From NCBI RefSeq assembly GCF_023856365.1, contig NC_064536.1, positions 41,359,276-41,423,275 on the forward strand: 64,000 nucleotides of DNA, read 5' to 3'. The stretch comes from Brienomyrus brachyistius. Its lineage: Eukaryota > Chordata > Actinopteri > Osteoglossiformes > Mormyridae. Below, one piece after another: positions 10,236-20,044 of the stretch. The position numbers and the translations under genes were made by a program. Every line of letters begins with the position of its first letter. The stretch's first letter is position 1. The notes under the pieces were generated by a model. That model was not told the DNA's origin and did no database searches. It saw nothing but the letters and a program-made list of their open reading frames with translations.

Positions 10236-10530
10236 TGGTATCAGATCAGTCCCTGAGAGTTCAGTAGTCAGGCGCCATGTTTCTGAGTCTGGTTGTGGAG
10301 GCCTGAATGCTTTTCCAGATGCCAGAGTGAAAAGATTATGTGAGGGGTGGGTGCGGTCATCCACAATGTTGGTGGCTTTGCGGATGGAGCGTGTGATGTG
10401 AATGTCCATGATGGAGGGGAGAGAGACTCTAATAATCTTCTCAGCTATCCTCACTATCCGCTGGTCTTATGATCTGAGGCGAGGCAGTTCCCAATTCAGA
10501 CCGTGATGCAGCTGCTCAGTTTGCTCTTGT
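10236..10530 (-). mobile_element. LINE reverse-transcriptase C-terminal fragment, copy 1
   Basis: The minus-strand frame reads RIAEKIIRVSLPSIMDIHIT, then RSIRKATNIVDD and HPSHNLFTL, then an FR...RLTTELSG remnant. This is the end of an L2/Rex-type LINE ORF2, where the usual pattern is RTAERITG...ARNIIKDPSHPAHSLF. About 150 bp upstream (in the LINE sense) is missing compared with copy 2. No catalytic domain is present. Confidence 0.75.
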
Positions 10531-10549
10531 CTAAGGAATCAAAAATGTG

Positions 10550-10790
10550 GTTCCATGGGGTTCCAGACAGTGACCTTTTTTGGAGACAGTGAGACTAAAT
10601 TTTATACCTAGGTGCACCAGTTATGACATTGGTCAGGTAGGCTGTGGTCTGTTAGTTGGTGACAAGTGGCTGGTGATCCATGCAACCCAAGCAAAAGTGA
10701 GCAGAACTTGTATCAGCCAAATAGACAGGAGAAAGCGGATTTTTCATTGGACTTCAGGACTCCTGAGTAACAGATAAAGACAGAGAAACA
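10550..10790. other. Non-genic stretch, copy 1
   Basis: A 65-codon plus-strand frame at 10580-10777 is also present at 29779-29976, with one Lys-to-Glu change. I recognise no protein in it, and conservation is explained by the recent duplication. Confidence 0.4.
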
Positions 10791-10794
10791 GCAA

Positions 10795-11030
10795 AGTTAT
10801 GGAGAATCAGGAAGTAAGTGCCAGTCTGCGCAGATCTGAGGTCAGTGAGACACACATAAGGCTCCTCTGATGCTCCTCTTCATCCGCTGATGGGCCTCCA
10901 GGTGAGAATCACAAATCAAACATAATAACAACTGACACAAAGGCCTGAGGTCAGACCCTCTGTATGCAGCACACAGTGTGTCTGCAGTCTCACCCTCACA
11001 TCGTGTATGATGACATTTCTGCTTTTTAGA
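10795..11030 (+). repeat. Inverted-repeat arm with leader-like exon, copy 1 (left)
   Basis: The first part (10820-10910) contains GATCTGAGGTCAGTGAGACA, CTCCTCTGATGCTCCTCTTC and GATGGGCCTCCAG|GTGAG. It is the reverse complement of 12110-12230. The second part (10917-11030), containing AAAGGCCTGAGGTCAGACCC and CACACAGTGTGTCTGCAG, is the reverse complement of 12600-12720. The leader-like exon is damaged here: an 8-base deletion and a stop (ATCCGCTGATGG) replace the hydrophobic codons that are intact at 12121-12160. Confidence 0.7.
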
Positions 11031-11039
11031 TTAAGTGCC

Positions 11040-12105
11040 TGTCTGAGAATAACTTCTGCATCATGCTAATTATTTAGCTGTTTCGTGCTCATGGGCAAAA
11101 GAAAAATGAGGATTAAGTTAAATATATCAGAAATAAATTTCTAATGTGGCTCAAGGCCACAGTAAAGTGGACCATCACATCAAGTAAGTACAAAACAGCC
11201 TTTACTAATACGCTAAGGGTTAAAACAACATATAAGATGTGCATAATCTGACAGTATATCAGCGTGAGAGCAAGGCTGGCCCTGGAAGTGGTGTGCATGC
11301 AATGGCAGAGCAAAGTTAGAGACACCCGCTAAAAACTTTCATTTCATCTCACTTGCTCCTTTCTTCTTTTTCCTTCTTTTTTTCCCTCCTAATCTGTCCA
11401 TTCTCTTCGGCCAGCTCACCCACTGCAATACTTTACGGGTTAAAAATGAAATAAATAAATTTTTTTAATTTAAAAAATGAAATCGATCAACATGAGAGGC
11501 CTATACAGAGTTTATAGAACCCCTCATGGTAAAGCAAACATGTTTGTCACAGCAGTGCATTCAGACCATGATTCTGCTAAAGCTGCCGGACAGGACAAAG
11601 GGAAAAAAAAAGAAGAAGGTGGGGGTCAGTGCAGCAGTGGGTAGTTCAGGTCCAGAATGTAAAAATCCAGACCAAGATTTAGTTTCAACCAAACAGCTGA
11701 GTACTCTGTATCAGTGTCATTCTTAAAGTCGTGTTTCAACTTCTGGCAAAGTTCTCCCAGGAGCCTATCTCTGTTGTATGTACAGTCGGCATGTAATTCA
11801 TTCCTGCCCAGATCCCTGACAAACAGTTGGAGGCAGAATTACTTGTTATCAGAGTATGTGAATTTTTACACACACCAGCAGCTGTGACAGAATAAGATAT
11901 TTCCTTTATACTGCTGCCACATAGTGGACACAAAGAAGACTGCAGTCACTTCTAAAATCAGTCGGTCAACATGCTACCACCACAGACTATAATCGGGAAG
12001 TGATCAAACTTCATGGAACAATATGAATATAAACAAACAGATGTAGTAAGTATATTGTGCAAAATGTATCTTCATCTTAACTACGCTGAATGGTGGAGTC
12101 CCAGA
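11040..12105. other. Non-genic stretch between inverted arms, copy 1
   Basis: AT-rich sequence with small frames only. A minus-strand stretch at about 11630-11845 is open for about 65 codons without an ATG (contains RNELHADCTYNRDRLLGELC). I cannot assign it and treat it as chance. Duplicated at 30240-31305. Confidence 0.4.
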
Positions 12106-12120
12106 GTAAGTGATCCTCAC

Positions 12121-12160
12121 CTGGAGGCCCATCAGTGAGGAAGAGGATGAAGAGGAGCAT
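12121..12160 (-). pseudogene. Leader-peptide-like exon of an Ig-receptor gene, copy 1
   Basis: On the minus strand, ATG at 12160 opens MLLFILFLTDGPP plus one base, then GTGAGGATC, a good donor in phase 1. The Ig exon at 17816 begins GT GCT GAC in the phase that would complete Gly-Ala-Asp, so this is the kind of signal-peptide exon that feeds a CD300/pIgR-like V domain. No Ig exon follows on the minus strand before the inverted partner at 10.9 kb, so it is an orphan. Upstream in-frame codons (AAGGCTCCTCTG) suggest that an earlier start codon has been lost. Confidence 0.55.
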
Positions 12161-12239
12161 CAGAGGAGCCTTATGTGTGTATCGCTGACCTCAGATCTGT
12201 GGAGACTGACACTCACTTCCTGACTCTCCTTAACCTCAC

Positions 12240-13820
12240 TGCCTCCCTTTTTGTGGGTTTTAAATGTTTTAAAAATCATCCATCTATCTTTGATTTTCAT
12301 AAACTGTTTGTGCACTGATGCATTTCCTGTCTATTTCTTGTCTGTTAAAAGGAAAACAGTTTGATGCTGCTGTTGTCCTGCTCTTACCAGGAATAAATAT
12401 TTTGATTTCATCTAGAATCTTATCATTTTAGAAACATGATTTCATAGCAAAATTATTGATAGCTGGTCTTCACAGTGAATCATTCATGCTCACAGAGTTT
12501 AAACTACAAACAAATTAATCAAATAAGTCTAGTTCTTTTCTAAACTGTTACTTCCTCATATTGCAAATGAGCGAAGAGCAGTGAAATCAGACTTATTCTG
12601 AAAAGCAGAAAAGTCGTCATACAGGATGTGAGTGTGAGACTCTGCAGAAACACTGTGTGCTACATACAGAGGGTCTGACCTCAGGCCTTTGTTTCAGTCT
12701 TTATTATGTTTTATACAGTTTTAAAATGTCACTGCAGTAGGTCCTTTTCATATGTGTGGATCAGCACAAATCAAGAGGTCTGTTAGGAAGGTGTCTGTAT
12801 GACGGGTGGGGGTATCCTGGGGGGGGCGGGGGCAAAGTCAGGTAATTCACTTCATCTGGGTCTTATCAGCAGTCCTGTGTTTCTCTCAGCACCACAATGA
12901 TGTTTCACACATAATGGGGTCCGTGGGCCTCCTCAGTTATATTCAGGCTTTCAAAGTTCTTCAATCATAAAAAGTCACATGGATCTGACACTCTGACACT
13001 GTTATATTAATTTGTTTAAATTAATTGAAAATACTATATATTACAGCTAGTATTTGGATCCGTCTGCTCTTTATCCGTTCCTCACTGGCATACCTGGGTC
13101 TCTGTGCAGTGCTTTCCGGAAGCATCAGAACCATTCATAAGGGAATCTATGTGTGGCTGCCCTCTAGTGGATACACAAAATTCGGCTACTTAAGTAGCTT
13201 GACTATATTTCCCTCCTAGTTTAGTTTAGTTCCTAATTTAATTTAACAGATGAAACTGAAGGCAGAGCTGGAAATTTGTTTAGTCATGACTTCAGAAGTT
13301 ACGCTGACAAGGGATTCTGTACAATCAGAGATGAAGCTGCTGGATGGGCTGGTCATCGCCTGCTTTTTCTGACTGATGTAGGTCTGGATGTAAAGTTACA
13401 AACTGCTTAATGTGTATCAATCTGTTTTATAATGTTCACACAAAAAAGTGCTTTTAATGTGTCTGCACCTTGTATCTCCCACAATGTGCTTCTGCATTTG
13501 ATATCTTCTTGACTTGGGGATAAAGAGATTTAACTGGATGGATTTTACTTTTGTGAAGCACTACAGTCCAAAGCTGAACTGATTGTTCAAAGCTTTTTGG
13601 TTTTTAAGCAAAACTACTTCAATTAATTTATCTGAAACCCACTTTGCGCCTTTCTAGACTCAACAAAGCATCATTGCCAACAAAATAAGTGAGTTACAGT
13701 TAAATCAGGTAAAGAAGTTTCATTTGGAATTTACTGATCCAGGTTTTCAGCACCACGGACAGCAACTGGACTTACTGTCATTTAATGGGAGTGAAAGCAG
13801 AAACCAATAGATCACACAGG
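12240..13820. other. Non-genic stretch, copy 1
   Basis: Contains the second inverted-repeat arm at 12600-12720 and a G-rich run at about 12815-12833 (32015-32030 in copy 2, with a different run length). No gene is supported. Duplicated at 31445-33027. Confidence 0.5.
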
Positions 13821-13826
13821 GATATT

Positions 13827-14105
13827 TTCATTTGATGGTGTCTTTCTTTTTACTTTTGATATGCCGTCTTCCTCCTTAGCTGATATGTGAGGCTGCTGTC
13901 AGCTGAGACAAGCTGGTGTGATTTTACGCAGAGTGATAAGTGGGCGGTCCTGTTTTCGTGTGTTACATTTTCATTTGATGTTGGCCAATATGTATGTGGT
14001 ACTGTTTCCTCCTTAACTGATATGCACAGGCTGTTGTTAGCAGAGACAAGCTGGTGTATTTGTACCGCAGATTGAAAAGTGGGCGTTCCCGATTACATCA
14101 CTCTT
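13827..14105 (+). repeat. Local tandem duplication, about 140-bp unit, copy 1
   Basis: Two diverged units share TCATTTGATG, CTCCTTA(A/G)CTGATATG, GAGACAAGCTGGTGT and GTGGGCG. The first spans about 13827-13967 and the second about 13968-14105. Function unknown. The counterpart is 33034-33310. Confidence 0.6.
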
Positions 14106-14162
14106 TTAAAGAGTCCCTGATTGGTGGGCTCTGACGTGGAGGGGTGACCTAAAAACTCCAAA

Positions 14163-14282
14163 CCATTTATCCATCCATCCATCCATCCATTTTCCAAACC
14201 GCTTATCCTACTGGGTCGTGGGGGGTCCGGAGCCTATCCCGGAAGCAATGGGCACAGGAACAACCCTGGATGGGGGGCCAAA
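14163..14282 (-). repeat. Teleost SINE-like 3' fragment with (ATCC)n, copy 1
   Basis: It begins with an ATCC tract, then TTTTCCAAACCGCTTATCCT, ACTGGGTCGTGGGGGGTCCG and CCCGGAAGCAATGGGCAC. This is the reverse complement of the 3' part of the abundant teleost repeat whose plus-strand form lies at 16008-16315. Confidence 0.75.
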
Positions 14283-14289
14283 CCATTTA

Positions 14290-15175
14290 AACCATTTAAG
14301 TTTGTGAAATTCATTTTTAATAATTACCAATTTCAGAAAAATATGAAATGTTTTGTAAAGTATCAATTTATTAATTATGTATTTAAACAAATTATGACCA
14401 GTATAAAAGACACATACAAAACTGTACAAAAGTCTTGGGCTGTCTAAGAAAATGATGTTCAAATGATCTTCATCTTGGTCTTGAATTATAATATTTTGTC
14501 CGTCAAAGTGTGGCAGCCCAGTCATTTAGAAGTCAAAATCTCTTCTAAAGTTAGTAAAACATTTGCACCAACCATCCAATAGACCTATATATTTTTATAA
14601 CACAACTCCTATGGCTAATCAATGCATCATTAACATTTGTTTAATTAAATTAATTAATTAAGTGAGCTGGTGGCGGAATTTAACAAATACATGGAATGGC
14701 TGGGATGCCCCTGAGGAGATGTTTAGGATCCAAAGCGTGGTTCATCTAGCGATCCAACAAGGCATCAGTAACTTGATGGAGAAAAGAAGAAATTCTTGTT
14801 AGTTTTTATTGTGTCACTTTTGATTTGCATATGCATTTTATGATAATTGTGTTTTTGTTCTGAGCAAATATACACAACCCAATTAAATAGCATTAAACGT
14901 TTTCTTTGATGGCCCAAGACTTTTGCATAGTACCATATTTTTTCAGAATCAAGAGACAATTTAATAAAAACCAGTCTTACCTTCACAAGATAACGATTAT
15001 TAAACATTAACCAGCAGGTGGCAGCAAAGCACTTGTGAATAAGTGGCCAATACGTGGTTGTACAGGTTGCCAGCAGATAATCATCCCCTCTGTTTAACTG
15101 ACTCTCATGCTATGACTGTACAGACTGAGCAGGGCCGAGTGAGAGAGGCCTCACTGCAGTTAGCATAACCGTTTA
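14290..15175. other. Non-genic stretch, copy 1
   Basis: AT-rich, with no coding support. It covers the site where copy 2 gained 94 bp (corresponding to about 14483-14486 here). Confidence 0.5.
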
Positions 15176-15177
15176 TT

Positions 15178-15379
15178 TTACAGCTCGTCTGACTCATTCT
15201 ACTCCACGAAGGTCATCTCCTCTGCCAGCTTCCTCTGATCCAGGGAGACCCTCTGCTTCTCTCTGATTGGTTCCCGCTTTCTACAGGAGGTCCAGTGCAG
15301 CTGAATGGTGATGATAGTGCAAATCAGGTAAAACACACCAGTCCCAGCTTTCAGTACAGCATCCAGAACCTGCTCCCAC
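15178..15379 (-). pseudogene. Transmembrane/cytoplasmic exon of an immune-type receptor, copy 1 (nonsense)
   Basis: The minus-strand exon starts after acceptor TCTCACAG| at 15380, in phase 2. It reads WEQVLDAVLKAGTGVFYLIC then TIITIQLHWTSC, a single hydrophobic span with a Lys near its outer edge, then a basic-to-acidic tail with KREPIREKQRVSLDQRK. A TAG at 15201-15199 stops the frame. Copy 2 has CAG at this point and continues for six more residues to TAA. A membrane Lys is typical of receptors that pair with ITAM adaptors, but I cannot name the family. A short upstream exon (about 15946-15922, donor GTAAGC) would join in frame to give an acidic linker. Confidence 0.55.
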
Positions 15380-15921
15380 CTGTGAGACATATAATACACC
15401 AGTGTGTCTGTCAGTCACACATATCACATTTAAACCTGAAGAACAAAACAGTGAATCTGTTCTGACTGAAGTAAAACCACCTTGATAATCGACAGCAGCA
15501 CCGATCAGCTCAGTCCTACATACAGAGCCAGCTGGACCAAAGAGCTGAATAAGAGGGTGGATGTGAACAGTAAAGTCTTACATGCTTTATAGAAACACGG
15601 TACAGCCACATCTGTACTATTACACAGGACACATGTGAGGAACAGGAGACATTAACAAAGAGCATGAAAATAGCTAGAGATTATCACACAACATGTTACA
15701 CTATTTTGTAAAAACAGGCCTGCAGTCATTCCCCAGCAGCACAGGGCACAAGGCAAGGGCTCACCCTGGATGGGATGGGATCTCAAGTTTATTATTAAGA
15801 AAATGAAATAAAAAATATTTTTTTCCCTTAAAATTAAAATGACAGTTTCCCATTACTGTGTGATCAGGTAAATGCTGCTAGCTGGACCCCCACACTACTG
15901 TAAATGCTGCTGAATGCTTAC
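15380..15921. other. Intron-like stretch between receptor exons, copy 1
   Basis: No coding support. If the exon model is right, this is the intron between the linker mini-exon (15946-15922) and the transmembrane exon. Copy 1 has about 35 bp more T/A-rich sequence near 15810-15845 than copy 2. Confidence 0.4.
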
Positions 15922-16007
15922 CTCCGTTTTTCATTATCCCCTCCTTCTTCATCATGTGCAGAGAAAAGGAGAGCAGTGGAAACAGGAGAAAGGATAGTTA
16001 ATAAAAA

Positions 16008-16315
16008 GCAGGGTTTGCACTGTCGCCTCACTCCTCTGGCACGTGTACTCAAGTCTTCGCTGGAGTTCCGTGTGTATGGAGTTTGCATGCTCCCCCTGTG
16101 TCATTGTGGGGTTTCCTCCAGGGACTCTGATTTCCCCCCACAGTCCAAAAACATGCTGAGGCTAATTGGAGTTGTCAAATTGCCGGTAGATGTGCTTGTG
16201 CGAGGGAATGGAGTGTGAGCGTGTCCTGCAATGGGTTGGCACCCTGTCATGGGACGTTCCCTGCCTTGCGCCCATAGGGACCCTGAGTTAGACAAGCAGT
16301 TTCAGACAATGGATG
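16008..16315 (+). repeat. Teleost tRNA-headed SINE-like repeat, 5'-truncated, copy 1
   Basis: The body reads TTTGCACTGTCGCCTCACTC, GGAGTTTGCATGCTCCCCCT, CACAGTCCAAAAACATGCTG, AGGCTAATTGGAGTTG and CAATGGGTTGGCACCCTGTC, ending in AATGGATGGATA. This is the well-known teleost repeat structure. Its head is missing because of a deletion of about 200 bp with a GCAG microhomology at about 16005. Confidence 0.8.
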
Positions 16316-16599
16316 GATACAGCACTGGAACAGATATTACAGAGTACAACTGTAACACTGGTCTACGCTGCAATGAAAAACCACCTACAGACATGTTAGT
16401 CAGTCTGCACATCATTAGTAACAATTCATCCTCACAAAGATGAAAAAATGCCTGAATTATGTTGCAAGCTACATGGATTTGTCTGGATTTGTATACATAA
16501 CAAGTGACTGGCTGTATGTCTGTGGAAAATGCTGTGATTTTTGTCATATTACAGACTGATCATAAACTAGAAGACACACATTCAATATTAAAGACACCA

Positions 16600-16760
16600 A
16601 TTAGCCTGACTGTGCGTTTTTGGATTGTTGGAGGAAACCCACACAGCATGTGGAGAACATGCAAACTCCACACAGACAGAGCAGAAGCCAGATTCAAACC
16701 CCTAAACATGGAGGCGTGAAGCAACAGCGCCGCCTACTGGACCACCGTGCCACTATCATT
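16600..16760 (-). repeat. SINE-like fragment, minus orientation
   Basis: GGAGGAAACCCACACAGCAT, GAGAACATGCAAACTCCACA, a degenerate B-box area (GATTCAAACCCC) and GACCACCGTGCCAC follow the usual reverse-strand order of a teleost tRNA-derived SINE. Confidence 0.7.
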
Positions 16761-16925
16761 GAAACAATAATCCCAATAAATAACTCTGTTTCACAACAGC
16801 TGATAAATAGGGGATTATCCCCACAAAGAAGCACAAACCCCTTCGTGAGTGAAACTGCTGGGTTGATTAGTATGTATCTATTTATATTCAAGCATAAATA
16901 ATTCACAGGCAGATTTAAATCAATT

Positions 16926-17206
16926 ACTTATGTTTAACAGTAATATGAACTGGAATCTGCAGGATTCCAGCAGCACACCAATACCAGCCAGTGTCCTTCC
17001 TCTCCAGCCCACTCATTGTCACAATGAAGGTTTTATTTTCTGTGTCATCCCTGATCAGGACAGGCCTCCCATGCAAACTCACTGATCTCTCTGATGCACA
17101 GGAGCCCCCAATCTTACACCACATCCTTTGTCTTTTGTTGTTTCCATAGTAACACTGACACTGTCTCCATCCACACCCGTCACCTCCTGTTTGTCCACTG
17201 ACAGCC
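16926..17206 (-). pseudogene. Ig V-type domain exon 2, CD300/pIgR-like, frameshifted
   Basis: After acceptor GTCCTCCAG| at 17207 the minus strand reads LSVDKQEVTGVDGDSVSV in the domain's expected frame. The sequence then jumps frame near 17150 and continues as QCYYGNNKRQRMWCK, CASERSVSLHGRPVLIRDD, KTFIVTMSGLERKDTGWYWC. The two Cys, the WCK and the DTGWYWC motif are those of CMRF35/CD300 and pIgR-type V domains. The frame jump fits a small deletion at the first Cys. It lies about 300 bp downstream of Ig exon 1 on the same strand. Confidence 0.75.
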
Positions 17207-17502
17207 CTGGAGGACTTCAACACACAGGTAAAACACTCAAAGATTTGCACAGCAATGAAATGTTTATGAATATCAGCCCATTACAACATACATACTGTAT
17301 GTAAATGTTTGGCCAATAAACTGACATTTTTTAACATATTGCTTATTATATTTAACCTCATGAAGTCGCCCGATTTAGCTGACACTATTACTAAAATATT
17401 AAAACATTTTTCCATTTGTGTTAAGGTCCTTCCTTTTTGACTCAGTGACATGTTACATACTGTGCATCTCATTGGCTACAGTCTGCAGTACAGACATCTT
17501 AC

Positions 17503-17816
17503 CATCAGTGACTGACAGATTAACCTGATCAGAGAGGCTCCACTGATCTTCACACCACACCAGTACCGATCGGAATCCTCAGCTGTCAGATTGTTGATGG
17601 TCACAGTGAAGACTCGCTGGTCAGGATCATCTCTGACTCACACTTTACCCTCCAGTGGAGAGTCAGTGTGTACTATGGGAGTACATGACCTCACATTATA
17701 CCCTCTGCACCAGTATTTCACATGAGTTTTATATCTGTCACCATAGGAACATGGGATTGTTACAGATCATCCTCTCTGTACACAGGCCCATTTCACTGTA
17801 GACACACTGTCAGCAC
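17503..17816 (-). pseudogene. Ig V-type domain exon 1, CD300/pIgR-like, with stops
   Basis: The exon runs from acceptor TTTTCCCCACAG| to a donor GTAAGATG, phase 1-1. It reads ADSVSTVKWACVQRG, TGA (17769-17767), SVTIPCSYGDRYKTHVKYWC, SPLEGKV, TGA (17640-17638), VRDDPDQRVFTVTINNLTAE, then DSDRYWCGVKISG. The C...YWC...DSDRYWCG layout is the CD300/pIgR-like V-set pattern. Near the end the frame shifts by one base, because the conserved VNLSVTD ending is read in another frame just before the donor. With two stops and a frameshift it is dead. With 16926-17206 and the exons near 15.9 and 15.3 kb it forms a plausible former minus-strand gene. Confidence 0.8.
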
Positions 17817-17829
17817 CTGTGGGGAAAAT

Positions 17830-18105
17830 AATTAACTGAATAAGGATTTTCCATCTCATGACATCTCTAAGTAATTATGCTTGGTTTGTGTAATACGTAG
17901 ATTAGGTCATGTGTAATTTACAGAACAGTGATGATGTATAAAAGTCAAAGACCATCATTTTACTATAAGAACAAGGAAAACAAAACTAGTGTCTGATCTT
18001 GGGAAGGGCTTCAGCAGGATGTGGGATCGGGAATCTGAGCCTGGCAGTGTGTTCTAGGGTCTGAGAGGAAAACCAGGACCTTAAATCCCTAGTAAAAGGC
18101 CTAGA
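17830..18105. other. Non-genic stretch upstream of Ig exon 1
   Basis: No leader exon recognisable; AT-rich with no coding support. Confidence 0.4.
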
Positions 18106-18900
18106 TGAGGTGAATGAATGGGCTTGTCACTGTGTGGGATGGCCACACCCCTTCAGTACTATGGCCTTACTTGTAAACATATCCAGTCCTGTGATACAGG
18201 CCCTCTCATATTCCCTCTATACATGCTTCCTTTGGGCTCTATTTGTGAACGTTATTATGTAAAATATCATTGCTATGCTGGTGATACGCAGCTCTATCTG
18301 CCATTAAAACCTGGTGACTGCTGCTCTCTGGTGGCCCTTTCTAACTTAAGAACAGGACAGCAATGACTTTCGTCCAGATTAATGAAAACAAAACAGAGGT
18401 AATGAGTTTTGGTCACTGTTCATGATCTCAGAGAACAATTAGGGCCTCATTCAGAAAACTTCCAGTCACATACTAAAAATCTTGGTGTCATCTTTGATTC
18501 ATCACTGAGTTTGATAAACAAATAAATGCTGTTGTGAAGGGGTGTTTCTGTCAGCTGAGTTCAATAGCCTGGCTTAAACCACACCTTTCAGCCAAAGACC
18601 TGGAGAGTTACTCCTGCTTTTATCCTGATTGGGTTACTGCCGTTCTCTGTACCCAGGTTTACCAGAAGCATCTTTATTCTGACTACACCTTGTTCAAAAC
18701 GGTGCTACCAGGCTCTCAACAAAAAATAGACACCAAATTTTCCCTGTGTTGGCTGCATTGCATTGGCTACCTGTTAAGTTTTGAGAATTTCTGAGAATAC
18801 AGTTTAAAGATTTCTTATTTCTTTCTAAGGCGATACATGGCATAGGTCCCCAGTCCGTCTCGGAGCTAATTCAGCCTTACACCGCTTCTTATTAGATGCA
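18106..18900 (+). mobile_element. LINE reverse-transcriptase relic (active-site Asp replaced)
   Basis: Plus-strand frames show GPLIFPLYMLPLGSI, then HCYAGDTQLYLPLKP, a NENKTEVM(S)FG segment, NLGVIFDSSLS, INAVVKGCFCQLSSIAWLKP, and a FSLCWLHCIGYL block. This is the palm-thumb order of a fish L2/CR1-group LINE. The catalytic YADD box reads YAGD (Gly codon at 18280-18282). Multiple frameshifts separate the blocks. It ends in RAIHGIGPQSVSELIQPYT-like sequence near 18890. Confidence 0.82.
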
Positions 18901-18929
18901 TCTCTGTACTGACCCTGCACACACAGGAA

Positions 18930-19165
18930 CACATTTTATTTATCTATTTAATCTGACTATTTTGCTTTGCACATCATGTATTTAACATTTATAGTGATTT
19001 TATATTTATTACTAGATTATTGTATAACTTTTGCACTGTTTTTTGAACTTGGTTGTTGCTTAGTCTTGTTTTTCCATGGAGCACCATTATACCAGACAGA
19101 ATTCCTTGTAGGGTCAACCTACTTGGCAATAAACCACAGTCTGATTCTGATTATTTTTTGTGTAA
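18930..19165 (+). mobile_element. LINE 3' tail (separate fragment)
   Basis: AT-rich 3' UTR followed by GGCAATAAACCACAGTCTGA and TTCTGATTATT, the sort of short tandem terminus seen in fish LINE tails. The coding part is missing. Confidence 0.5.
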
Positions 19166-19169
19166 CATT

Positions 19170-19640
19170 GTGTAACATTGGCCAATGTCTCTACTTTTAC
19201 TATATATTTATATTATTTTGACCTACAGCACTTTGGCACAACATAGATTGTTTTTAAATGTTCTATAGAAATAAAAATAATTCAACTTGATATAGAAACG
19301 TATTTCAAGTCATCCATCTTGCTGAGATGGGGGTTGCGCTGTGACCCCTGGTGGACAAATTATGCAGCAACAGCACTCATATCATGGTTGAAAGTTCTGT
19401 CTTCAGTCTCTCTGTTTCTTTTTAGTTATCATTAATTGGCCATTATAAACCAAATGCTGATAGCGATTTATCACAGACTCCTGCATTAATGAATTAAAAT
19501 ATTCATGATGAATAAAGAAGATGAATTGGCGCTAATGTGTATTTTTACTGTGTTATTGATGAGATAAATATTACAGTACACGGATCGCTCTGGTGTCTCA
19601 GAAATTGTCTCCATTTTTTCATACCAATTTATCATTAGTA
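19170..19640. other. Non-genic stretch
   Basis: AT-rich. No gene or named repeat recognised. Confidence 0.5.
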
Positions 19641-19644
19641 CAGT

Positions 19645-19970
19645 AGTGCTTGCAGTTCACAAATGCTTTGGCCTACAAACAATTTGGTTCGCAAAAACTA
19701 AATTTGGTCAATGAACAAACTCGACCAGATTCCTTTTTTTATACTAGTGTAACACCGGCGGGGCGCATATCCCAGCATGCCCCGCGTACAATTGTAAATA
19801 GAAGGACCACGACAGGCACCCAACAAGCCCCGAACCCAAATACACAGATGGGAAACACAATGTTGTCAGAAGCTGAACTGCGAAATGCAGATGCAGTGAG
19901 AGATTTACACAAACTAAATACACGTTAGGAGCGGACAGGGTATACACACAAGACATGGGCAAAGTGTAAA
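19645..19970 (+). repeat. Interspersed repeat related to the satellite monomer
   Basis: It contains TGTAACACCGGCGGGGCGCA at about 19748, with a GCGGGG...CCCCGC hairpin, then a block at 19847-19965. That block aligns with about 120 bp of each satellite monomer (37252-37368 in the first). Shared words include GGAAACACAA, TTGTCAGA, GAACTG, GAGATTTACA, CGGACAGGGTA and ACACACAAGACA. Identity is roughly 75% by eye. The plus frame here is open (NTMLSEAELRNADAVRDLHK), while the monomer has a stop after LSDAEL. It is probably part of an LTR element or MITE; the exact family is unknown. Confidence 0.7.
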
Positions 19971-20044
19971 GTGAGGTAGACCTTCAACAACACGTCAGTC
20001 CATTGCAGGGCAATGGAAGCTGGAGAAATGCCATGTGAACAGCA

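Larger units (their letters stand above)
1..16441 (+). repeat. Segmental duplication, copy 1 (left end outside window)
   Basis: This block aligns colinearly and in the same orientation with 21741-35904. Matching landmarks are offset by about 21,740 bp at the left end and about 19,460 bp at the right end. The offset changes in steps, each caused by a discrete indel. Substitutions are scattered and sparse, roughly 2-3% by eye. Homology already exists at base 1, so the left boundary lies outside the window. It ends at about 16441, some 130 bp after a SINE-like repeat, where copy 1 and copy 2 become unrelated. Differences specific to copy 1 are the piggyBac insertion at 4970-7529, loss of about 150 bp of LINE near 10517, loss of about 200 bp near 16007, and a nonsense codon in the receptor exon at 15199. 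Confidence 0.93.

Noticed and set aside
11113..11325. Hydrophobic 70-codon minus-strand frame (also at 30312-30524)
   Set aside because: AT-rich sequence often gives hydrophobic chance frames. No splice or homology support.
11630..11845. About 65 open codons on the minus strand without an ATG (RNELHADCTYNRDRLLGELC)
   Set aside because: It could be an exon, but the length is within chance, the acceptor is weak, and no family is recognised. Noted only as a non-genic stretch.
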